Shown here in pieces: positions 1 through 5,290 of a DNA stretch of 8,343 nt; the stretch's first letter is position 1, and the number at the start of each line of letters is the position of its first letter. The notes beneath the pieces were generated by a model. It was not told the origin of the DNA, did no database searches, and saw only the letters and a program-made list of their open reading frames with translations. The DNA lies in NCBI GenBank assembly GCA_040307645.1, contig JAWRJF010000067.1, forward strand, positions 1 to 8,343. Direction: 5' to 3'. This DNA is from JAVXAG01 sp040307645 (GTDB taxonomy: Bacteria; Bacillota; Clostridia; Peptostreptococcales; Anaerovoracaceae). The translations under genes and the position numbers were made by a program.

Positions 1-215
1 AACTAAAAAGGGCCCTGTTTTGTGGGCCCGGGCAGGTGCTAAAAAAAGGGCCCTGTTTCGTGGGCCCGGGCAGGTGCTAAAAGGGGCCTGTTTCTTGGGC
101 CCGGGCAGGTGCTAAAAAGGGCCTGTTTTGTGGGCCCGGGCAGGTGCTAAAAAAGGCCCTGTTTCGTGGGCCCGAGCAGGAACTAAAAAAGGCCCACAAA
201 ACTGGGCCCTGAAAG
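1..215 (-). repeat. Tandem array of six terminator-like hairpin units
   Basis: Units begin at about 1, 36, 74, 109, 144 and 180 and are 35-40 bp long. Each has the order GTGCT or AACT, a run of 4-7 A, a GGGCCC-type arm, an 8-nt loop such as TGTTTTGT or TGTTTCGT, a second GGGCCC arm, then CGGGCAG. Read on the minus strand this is a GC-rich hairpin followed by a U-tract, the form of an intrinsic terminator. Stems are 6 bp in units 1 and 2 (arms 10-15/24-29 and 48-53/62-67) and 5 bp in units 3-5, where one G or C has been lost but pairing is kept. The array is much richer in GC than the genes. Unit 1 starts at the window edge, so the array may extend left. Function beyond termination is unknown. 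Confidence 0.9.
185..208 (-). terminator. Intrinsic terminator of the DUF1836 gene
   Basis: On the minus strand, arms GGCCCA and TGGGCC (203-208 and 191-196) close a 6-nt loop and are followed directly by six U (A185-A190 on the plus strand). It begins 12 nt after the DUF1836 stop codon. It is also the gene-proximal unit of the hairpin array, and its loop is inverted relative to the other five units. Confidence 0.85.
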
Positions 216-219
216 GTGA

Positions 220-723
220 CTATTTATCTAATTCTTCTTCACTTTGTAAATATGTCTTCTTTACATATAATTGGCACGCAAAGGAACTGCTTACGTTCCA
301 TAAAATATGTCTTGGATCAGCTGGGTCATCATATTTTACCATGGTGTCACCGGCGAAAGCTTCCATGACTGCATTTTCAGTCATATCACAGAACCTATTA
401 TAGGAAGTAACCCTGTCATCAGCACCCAAAGCCAATTCAATCAGCTTGGAAACCTCTGTGATTGTATATACTGATTTTAGAACAGCAATAACAAAAAGGC
501 TGGCAACAGCAAGCTTGTCATATTTTTTGTTAACTGGCGGATTTATAAATTTCTGCTTTACGTAATTGTTAATCATAGTCCTAGTCATAACCTTTTTCTC
601 ACCATCAGAAAGATAATCCCCAATCCAATTATCTATAAAAGACAAAACCTGGTCTAAATATAAGTCGACAGACGGGAGCTCATCCCATCTAGGTAACCTA
701 AAGTCTTGTAGTTTCTCAATCAT
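220..723 (-). CDS. DUF1836 domain-containing protein (YkrK-like)
   Basis: A 167-residue protein. Near the N-terminus it has the DUF1836 signature LPRWDELPSVDLYLDQVLSF, followed by TRTMINNYVKQKFINPPVNK and KKYDKLAVASLFVIAVLK, all typical of the family. No signal peptide is seen; the hydrophobic stretch VASLFVIAVLKSVYTI looks like a buried core helix. An in-frame ATG exists at 750, but the start at 723 is preferred because GGAGGGG lies 4 nt upstream and the family similarity begins there. The N-terminal half resembles a small helical DNA-binding fold. From memory, the B. subtilis member YkrK has been reported as a repressor of htpX, so a regulatory role is plausible. The gene is divergent from an acyl-CoA synthetase and shares a palindromic promoter region with it, which would suit an autoregulated local regulator; that is inference. 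It ends in a clear terminator within a repeat array. Confidence 0.88.
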   Translation of the reverse strand: MIEKLQDFRLPRWDELPSVDLYLDQVLSFIDNWIGDYLSDGEKKVMTRTMINNYVKQKFINPPVNKKYDKLAVASLFVIAVLKSVYTITEVSKLIELALGADDRVTSYNRFCDMTENAVMEAFAGDTMVKYDDPADPRHILWNVSSSFACQLYVKKTYLQSEEELDK

Positions 724-727
724 TTTT

Positions 728-734
728 CCCCTCC
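728..734 (-). promoter_or_regulatory. Ribosome binding site that fixes the DUF1836 start
   Basis: The minus strand reads GGAGGGG, then AAAA, then ATG at 723. The longer reading from the ATG at 750 would put this site inside the coding sequence, so 723 is taken as the true start. Confidence 0.85.
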
Positions 735-754
735 ACAAAATATTATGCAACGTT

Positions 755-816
755 AGGATACCATAGCTGTATATATTTTGTCAACAGTTGACAAAGAGTT
801 TCTAATGATGTAATAT
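755..816. promoter_or_regulatory. Back-to-back divergent promoters over a 19-bp palindrome
   Basis: A perfect inverted repeat, TTTGTCAAC-A-GTTGACAAA, spans 777-795. The right arm supplies a plus-strand -35 TTGACA (788-793), followed by a 17-nt spacer and TAATAT (811-816): a near-consensus SigA promoter for the acyl-CoA synthetase gene. The left arm supplies a minus-strand -35 TTGACA (784-779), followed by an 18-nt spacer and TATCCT (760-755), a weaker promoter for the DUF1836 gene. A protein bound to the palindrome would cover both -35 boxes. The half-sites do not match the Rex, CcpA or Spo0A consensus that I know. DUF1836 is the obvious local candidate to bind it, but this is inference. Confidence 0.8.
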
Positions 817-852
817 AGTTCCGATAACTAGATAATAAGGAGATAACAGTAA

Positions 853-2574
853 ATGGAAAAATTAGAAATAATATATAAACATGTTTTGCACAGAGATATA
901 CGTCAGCTTTTGAAGTACACAGCTGAAGCTTATGCAGGTAAAAATGCATTCGTGTTAAAACATAAAGTAAAAAAAGATGTTTCCTACCAATATATAAAAT
1001 ACGAAGATTTTTTTCATGAGGTAAATGCACTGGGTTCAGCCCTTCTAAAAAGAGGCTATGAAAACAAAAGGATTGCCATCATCGGGAAAAACAGCTATCC
1101 TTGGGCATTGACATACTTTGCAACATTGTGCGGCCTCGGGATTACAGTTCCTCTTGATAAAGGCTTGCCAATGGACGAAGCTGAATCTTCAATAATTCGT
1201 AGCTATGCGGATATAATAGTTTTTGATAAAGATCATGCTTCAATGATCGAAGAAATTAAAGAGAGAGGAAACACAAACCTTTCACTGTACATCTGCATGG
1301 ACGATTATAAAGACTATTTGACAATTGGAGAACTAAAAAAAGAAGGCATGGAGCTGCTTTCCGCAGGATATACAGATTATAAAAACTTACCTATAGACCC
1401 CGATGCACTTGCAGTTATACTTTTCACTTCAGGAACAACATCTATGTCTAAGGCAGTAATGCTTTCTCACACCAACTTAGTGACAAATACATACGACGCT
1501 ATTGCCTGTGAGCCAATACTTCCTACTGATGTGAACATGGCCTTCCTGCCATATCATCATACTTTTGGAGCAACAGGCCAAATCGTAATGTTAGCTGCCG
1601 GAACATGCACTGCATACTGTGACGGTTTGAAATATCTGCAGAAAAACCTGGTAGAGTATAAAGTTTCTGTATTTGTGTGCGTTCCTCTTTTGATAGAATC
1701 CATATATAAAAAAGTTATGAAAGAAGTGGAAAAACAGGGAAAGACAAAGCTAATAAAAACTGCCATGTTTATTTCAAATGCCCTACTAAAAGTGGGAATT
1801 GACGTGAGAAGAAAATTATTTAAAAGTATATTAGACCAGCTTGGTGGGGACATCAGATTTATAATAAGTGGAGCTTCTGCCATAGACCCTGTGGCTCTTG
1901 CAGGTTTCCAGAATTTTGGTATTCTAACTGTTCAAGGATATGGACTTACTGAAACCTCCCCTATTTTGTCCGCAGAAGGACCTAAAAGTATAAGAAGAGG
2001 TTCTGTAGGTAAAGCTATGCCTCATGTAGAATTAAAAATTGACAATCCAAACAGTGATGGAATTGGAGAAGTAATGGCTAAAGGGCCAAATATAATGGCT
2101 GGGTACTATGAAAACCCTGAAGAAACTGACAAGGTCCTTGAAGATGGCTGGTTTAGAACAGGAGACCTAGGGTACCTAGATAAAGACGGATTCCTATTCC
2201 TCTGCGGAAGAGCAAAAAATGTTATCGTCTTAAAAAACGGTAAAAATGTATATCCTGAAGAACTAGAGCTGTTAATAAGTAATCTCCCTTACGTTGAAGA
2301 AAATATGGTGTTCGGAGAACCAAAGCATGACGACCCTAATGATCTTACTTTAGCACTGAAACTAGTTTATAAAGAAGATTATTTTAAAGAAAAAGATGAA
2401 AACATTTCAGTAGAATCCATCGAAAAGATAATCGAAAAAGATTTGGAAAAAATAAACGACGAACTACCTATATATAAGCAAATTCGCCGTATTGTAATTA
2501 CTGATCAACCAATGATAAAAACTACCACAGGTAAAATAAAACGTTTCGAGGAAATCAAAACTTTTCAAAAGTAA
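853..2574 (+). CDS. AMP-forming acyl-CoA synthetase-like protein
   Basis: A 573-residue cytoplasmic member of the ANL superfamily (acyl- or aryl-CoA synthetases), which activate a carboxylic acid as acyl-AMP and then transfer it to CoA or a carrier protein. All core motifs are present: the phosphate loop TSGTTSMSK (192-200), the ATP-binding QGYGLTETSP (361-370), GWFRTGDLG (432-440) with the ribose-binding Asp437, the hinge region GRAKN (452-456), and the C-terminal TTTGK, whose Lys561 is the adenylation lysine. The phosphate loop ends in SKA instead of the usual PKG; similar variants occur in clostridial homologues. The C-terminal part (about 480-545) resembles long-chain fatty acyl-CoA synthetases, but the substrate cannot be read from sequence. 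AAGGAG lies 10 nt before the ATG. Transcription starts from the strong divergent promoter. The last 20 bp overlap the 3' end of ylmH on the other strand, and the likely terminator is at 2777-2815. Confidence 0.9.
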   Translation: MEKLEIIYKHVLHRDIRQLLKYTAEAYAGKNAFVLKHKVKKDVSYQYIKYEDFFHEVNALGSALLKRGYENKRIAIIGKNSYPWALTYFATLCGLGITVPLDKGLPMDEAESSIIRSYADIIVFDKDHASMIEEIKERGNTNLSLYICMDDYKDYLTIGELKKEGMELLSAGYTDYKNLPIDPDALAVILFTSGTTSMSKAVMLSHTNLVTNTYDAIACEPILPTDVNMAFLPYHHTFGATGQIVMLAAGTCTAYCDGLKYLQKNLVEYKVSVFVCVPLLIESIYKKVMKEVEKQGKTKLIKTAMFISNALLKVGIDVRRKLFKSILDQLGGDIRFIISGASAIDPVALAGFQNFGILTVQGYGLTETSPILSAEGPKSIRRGSVGKAMPHVELKIDNPNSDGIGEVMAKGPNIMAGYYENPEETDKVLEDGWFRTGDLGYLDKDGFLFLCGRAKNVIVLKNGKNVYPEELELLISNLPYVEENMVFGEPKHDDPNDLTLALKLVYKEDYFKEKDENISVESIEKIIEKDLEKINDELPIYKQIRRIVITDQPMIKTTTGKIKRFEEIKTFQK

Positions 2575-3301
2575 CATAGATGCGGTCCTTTTTTGAGCGG
2601 CCACCAATCTCAATTAGGTTTACCTTTCCCTTGCCTCTTAAGGTTATTTTGTCACCTTCAGAGATTTGAAAGTCAACCTTAGTTACTTCTAGATTGTTTA
2701 CAAAAACAACACCTCGCTTTATTGCCTCCACCGACTTACTTCTAGGAAGTGAAAAGGCAGAAGAAACAATTGTATCAATCCTTAAGGATGCAACCGTATC
2801 CTTAAGGATTTTTTTATCTACTTCCGGAACAATAAGCTGGTCAATTGGTACCTCAGATATAGAAAGATCTGTTCGTCCAGCCTTAGTATAATTGAGAAGC
2901 AAAAACTCTGATATATCCTTTAATACTATTATGTCAGCGCCATCTTCTCTTACCAAAATGTCCCCTATTTTTTCTCTCTTTATTCCCAAACCAAGTACGG
3001 ACCCCATGTAATCTCTATGAGTTAACTCCCTGCTTCGAGGAGTTTTCATAACCCTGATTACTGTAAGGGGCTGGCACTCCTCTAAGGTACTATATAAAGG
3101 AACACAAATAAAGATTCTTCTCTCAGCATCATCATATCCACCATAAAAAAGTGTTTCAATATCTTGAGAAAACTTATTCATTGATGTCACTAAGGCCTGC
3201 TGCCTGCCATCTAAAAAATCAGTGTGGGTTTCTATGTACTGGTTTTCACATTTTTTTATTTTTTCAGTAACCTGAGCATGTAAATAATTATCTTCTTTCA
3301 T
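2555..3301 (-). CDS. ylmH: YlmH family S4-domain RNA-binding protein
   Basis: A 248-residue protein of usual family length. The N-terminal YlmH region shows HTDFLDGRQQ (26-35), FYGGYDDAERR (52-62) and HRDYMGSVLGLGIKREKIGD (95-114), all family signatures. A C-terminal S4 RNA-binding domain runs from about 174 to the end (RIDTIVSSAFSLPRSKSVEA, then IKRGVVFVNN and EGDKITLRGKGK). In Firmicutes ylmH usually sits in the ylmDEFGH-divIVA cluster; recent work links B. subtilis YlmH to the large ribosomal subunit and ribosome-associated quality control. Here it is separated from that cluster and follows gap and a YcxB-like gene. The start at 3301 has only a weak ribosome binding site, so translation may depend on coupling to the gene 26 bp upstream. 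No terminator was found after its stop, which lies inside the opposing synthetase gene. Confidence 0.9.
   Translation of the reverse strand: MKEDNYLHAQVTEKIKKCENQYIETHTDFLDGRQQALVTSMNKFSQDIETLFYGGYDDAERRIFICVPLYSTLEECQPLTVIRVMKTPRSRELTHRDYMGSVLGLGIKREKIGDILVREDGADIIVLKDISEFLLLNYTKAGRTDLSISEVPIDQLIVPEVDKKILKDTVASLRIDTIVSSAFSLPRSKSVEAIKRGVVFVNNLEVTKVDFQISEGDKITLRGKGKVNLIEIGGRSKKDRIYVTFEKF
2777..2815 (+). terminator. Intrinsic terminator embedded antisense in ylmH
   Basis: Perfect 13-bp arms AATCCTTAAGGAT (2777-2789) and ATCCTTAAGGATT (2798-2810) flank an 8-nt loop, GCAACCGT, and are followed by TTTTT (2811-2815). The U-tract is on the plus strand only, so it would stop transcripts coming from the acyl-CoA synthetase gene about 240 nt after its stop codon. 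No hairpin with a U-tract is visible closer to that stop. On the minus strand the same bases encode ylmH residues around LKDTVASLRID, so the site is constrained by two functions. Confidence 0.75.
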
Positions 3302-3327
3302 ATTTATAAAGTCCAGTCTAAAAAAAC

Positions 3328-3855
3328 CTAAATCATGATTTTATAATATCTTCTGCTAGTAAACTTACTTCTTAGAAAGTCTTGAAATTCATTACAGTTT
3401 TCAACCTGACTCTTTTTAAATAATGAGCCTTGGAACTCATTGAAATAAATCATAAAGTAATCCCTTGTTTCTATTACTCTATATAATTTTTCGTATTTCA
3501 CCAAACTAGCTGTTTTCATTTTCGGACCTTCAAGGATCATCCCCTTAGGGAAAAATTTAAAAGTATTCTCCAGTTCATAATTTCCTGTTTTATCTTTTAT
3601 AATTTTCTTTACGCTTTTAGCCCTAACCCTTACAAAAATAAAGAATATAAGCAACGCAAAAATTCCAAAGCCAAGTATGAAGAACTGCCATGTTTCCTGT
3701 AATCTTGCTCCACGGCCAAAACCTATTCCTCCGGCCACAGCTGCAGCCACAAAGAATAAAAACGTAATAGGTTTTTTAAAGAATGTGGATACATACATAA
3801 ATTTAATATGATCTTTCTTTTCTAACTTGGATTTAATTGTGTATAATGGTTCCAT
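3328..3855 (-). CDS. YcxB-like membrane protein
   Basis: A 175-residue predicted inner-membrane protein. After about 28 cytoplasmic residues come two hydrophobic helices (about 29-47 and 57-76) separated by a short loop, FGRGARLQETWQ. A positively charged stretch (RVRAKSVKKIIKDK) follows, then a C-terminal soluble region resembling the YcxB-like domain: FKFFPKGMIL (99-108), KYEKLYRVIETRDYFMIYF (120-138) and FQDFLRSKF (157-165). The molecular function of the family is unknown. The ATG at 3855 is supported by AAAGGTG 8 nt upstream. It lies 39 bp after gap and 26 bp before ylmH with no terminator between, so all three may share a transcript. The family assignment rests on pattern and layout, not on catalytic residues. 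Confidence 0.75.
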   Translation of the reverse strand: MEPLYTIKSKLEKKDHIKFMYVSTFFKKPITFLFFVAAAVAGGIGFGRGARLQETWQFFILGFGIFALLIFFIFVRVRAKSVKKIIKDKTGNYELENTFKFFPKGMILEGPKMKTASLVKYEKLYRVIETRDYFMIYFNEFQGSLFKKSQVENCNEFQDFLRSKFTSRRYYKIMI

Positions 3856-3894
3856 TTAAAATTCACCTTTCAAGATATTTTTTTATATATATTA

Positions 3895-4914
3895 TTAAAT
3901 TAATGACGCCATATATTTTAGAGTTCTAATCATCTGGCAAACATAACTGCTTTCGTTATCATACCAGGCAACAACCCTAACTTCATAAATCTTAGTTCCG
4001 CATCTTTGAGCCAACGTCTGTGTGGCATCAAACAGAGAACCATATTCCATGCCAATTATATCACTGCTAACAAGCTCTTCTTCCGTATATCCAAAAGATT
4101 CACTTACTGCAGATTTCATTGCTGCATTAATACCTTCAACTGTAACAGTTTCACTTTCGTCCTTTAAAGTGGCATCAAGAATTGTAATTGATCCTGAAGG
4201 AACAGGAACTCTCTGTGCAGATCCGATTAACTTTCCGTCTAATTCAGGTATTACAAGACCTATAGCCTTAGCTGCACCTGTGCTGTTAGGGACAATATTA
4301 ATTGCACCTGCTCTAGCCCTTCTAAAGTCATTTTTTCTGTGAGGTCCATCCAAAATCATCTGGTCCCCTGTATATGCATGAATAGTAGTCATAAAACCTG
4401 TTCTAACTTCTCTATAATCACTTAACACCTTAGCCATTGGTGCAAGACAGTTAGTTGTACATGATGCTGCAGAAACTACCCTGTCCTCTTTTTTTAGAGT
4501 TTTGTGGTTTACCCCATATACTATAGTTGGAAGGTCGTCCCCTGCAGGTGCAGATATCAAAACTTTCTTAGCTCCTGCATCTAGATGTGGCTGTGCCTTT
4601 GCTTTCCCTGCAAAAAACCCTGTGCACTCTAAAACAATGTCAACCCCCAGCTGGCCCCACGGCAATTTTGATGGATCAGCTTCTGCATAGATTCTTATGG
4701 TTTTTCCATCTACGCAAATTGAATGGTCATCGTTTTCTACAATATGACCTTTATATGAGCCCTGAACACTGTCATACTTTAAAAGGTATGCAAGCATCTC
4801 CGGTTTAGCCAAATCATTGATTGCAACAATCTCAAAAGCGCTGTCGTCAAAAATCCTTCTGAATGCCAGGCGTCCAATTCGTCCAAAACCATTAATAGCA
4901 ATTTTAATACTCAT
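3895..4914 (-). CDS. gap: NAD-dependent glyceraldehyde-3-phosphate dehydrogenase
   Basis: A 339-residue full-length GAPDH that oxidises glyceraldehyde 3-phosphate to 1,3-bisphosphoglycerate in glycolysis. The N-terminal Rossmann motif is NGFGRIGR (8-15). Asp34 in AINDL predicts NAD rather than NADP preference. The catalytic cysteine is Cys152 in SAASCTTNCLAP (148-159), with the partner His179 in TTIHAYTGDQ. The S-loop region AGAINIVPNSTGAAKAIG is present. The C-terminal signature reads WYDNESSYVCQM instead of the more usual WYDNEMGY; comparable forms occur in Clostridia. The start at 4914 follows AGGAGGA at 6-nt spacing. Unlike the common pgk-tpi-gpm-eno arrangement, it heads a run with a YcxB-like gene and ylmH. 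An extended -10 promoter lies about 50 bp upstream. Confidence 0.97.
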   Translation of the reverse strand: MSIKIAINGFGRIGRLAFRRIFDDSAFEIVAINDLAKPEMLAYLLKYDSVQGSYKGHIVENDDHSICVDGKTIRIYAEADPSKLPWGQLGVDIVLECTGFFAGKAKAQPHLDAGAKKVLISAPAGDDLPTIVYGVNHKTLKKEDRVVSAASCTTNCLAPMAKVLSDYREVRTGFMTTIHAYTGDQMILDGPHRKNDFRRARAGAINIVPNSTGAAKAIGLVIPELDGKLIGSAQRVPVPSGSITILDATLKDESETVTVEGINAAMKSAVSESFGYTEEELVSSDIIGMEYGSLFDATQTLAQRCGTKIYEVRVVAWYDNESSYVCQMIRTLKYMASLI

Positions 4915-4964
4915 CTTTAATCCTCCTAAATCTATATAAAAAATTCTTTTGCACTTTTTAGTCT

Positions 4965-4973
4965 ATTGTAACA
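4965..4973 (-). promoter_or_regulatory. Extended -10 promoter of gap
   Basis: The minus strand reads TGTTACAAT: a TG extension one base before a TACAAT -10 box. No good -35 is present at 16-18 nt, as is acceptable for extended -10 promoters. The expected start would give a 5' leader of about 43 nt. The region just upstream is very AT-rich, possibly an UP element. Confidence 0.55.
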
Positions 4974-5017
4974 TATTATTAACAATAAATAAATTTTTTA
5001 TTTTTCAAAAAATAGGG

Positions 5018-5046
5018 TTGTTTTTTAAGTACATATAATATATACT
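5018..5046 (+). promoter_or_regulatory. Promoter of the riboswitch-ATPase transcript
   Basis: TTGTTT (5018-5023), a 17-nt spacer and TATACT (5041-5046) place the start near 5053, about 30 nt before the riboswitch. A perfect TATAAT at 5034-5039 is an alternative -10, but has no recognisable -35 at standard spacing. Confidence 0.55.
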
Positions 5047-5083
5047 AACTTTCACAAAACGAAACAAGTTTTTGTTACATAAT

Positions 5084-5185
5084 AAAAGGGAGTAGCTGGC
5101 AGTTCTTAGTGGATGAGCTGCAGTATCTGCGTCAATACGATTATTATAGAATAATCCGCGTTTACTTTAATTAGCGAGACTTTTA
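5084..5185 (+). promoter_or_regulatory. yybP-ykoY (Mn2+) riboswitch aptamer
   Basis: Helix P1 is TAAAAG (5083-5088) with CTTTTA (5180-5185). The conserved element GGGAGTAGC (5088-5096) follows its 5' arm, and the opposite conserved element GCGAGAC (5174-5180) precedes its 3' arm. Between them are a GGCAG/CTGC-containing helix region, GCGTCAATACG (5129-5139, the conserved GUCA-nACG segment) and a hairpin GATTATT-ATAG-AATAATC (5139-5156). This is the layout of the yybP-ykoY class, which senses Mn2+ and often precedes P-type ATPases, TerC-type proteins and MntP exporters. Here it lies before a P-type ATPase. P1 shares bases with the terminator that follows, so metal binding should favour read-through. 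The match was made by eye, not by covariance model. Confidence 0.85.
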
Positions 5186-5221
5186 GGATGGATTTTTTAT
5201 TCCATCCTGAGAGTCTTTTTT
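5177..5221 (+). terminator. Riboswitch-controlled intrinsic terminator
   Basis: A 16-bp stem pairs 5177-5192 with 5201-5216 (two G-U pairs), with an 8-nt loop and then T5216-T5221. The 5' arm contains the whole 3' strand of riboswitch helix P1 (5180-5185), so aptamer folding and terminator formation exclude each other. This is the expected form of a transcriptional ON switch. Confidence 0.88.
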
Positions 5222-5290
5222 ATATACAGTTACTATAATAAAAAATAAAACTTTGCAAAGACTATTTACTAAAAGCGAGGAGGAAAACCA

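Noticed and set aside
128..403. Plus-strand 91-codon reading frame beginning WARAG...KKGP repeats
   Set aside because: Its first third is a translation of the hairpin array and the rest lies antisense to the DUF1836 gene; it has no ribosome binding site.
743..1030. Minus-strand reading frame across the divergent promoter and the start of the synthetase gene
   Set aside because: It runs through two clear promoters and the synthetase start, has no domain similarity and no ribosome binding site.
2561..2573. Palindrome ACTTTTCAAAAGT as a terminator for the synthetase gene
   Set aside because: It can form only a 5-bp AT-rich stem, sits within the coding sequence and has no U-tract directly after it.
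4965..4984. Rex-like operator TTGTTAAT..ATGTTACAA at the gap promoter
   Set aside because: The half-sites are two bases too far apart and only about 6 of 10 positions are symmetric, so it does not fit the Rex consensus.
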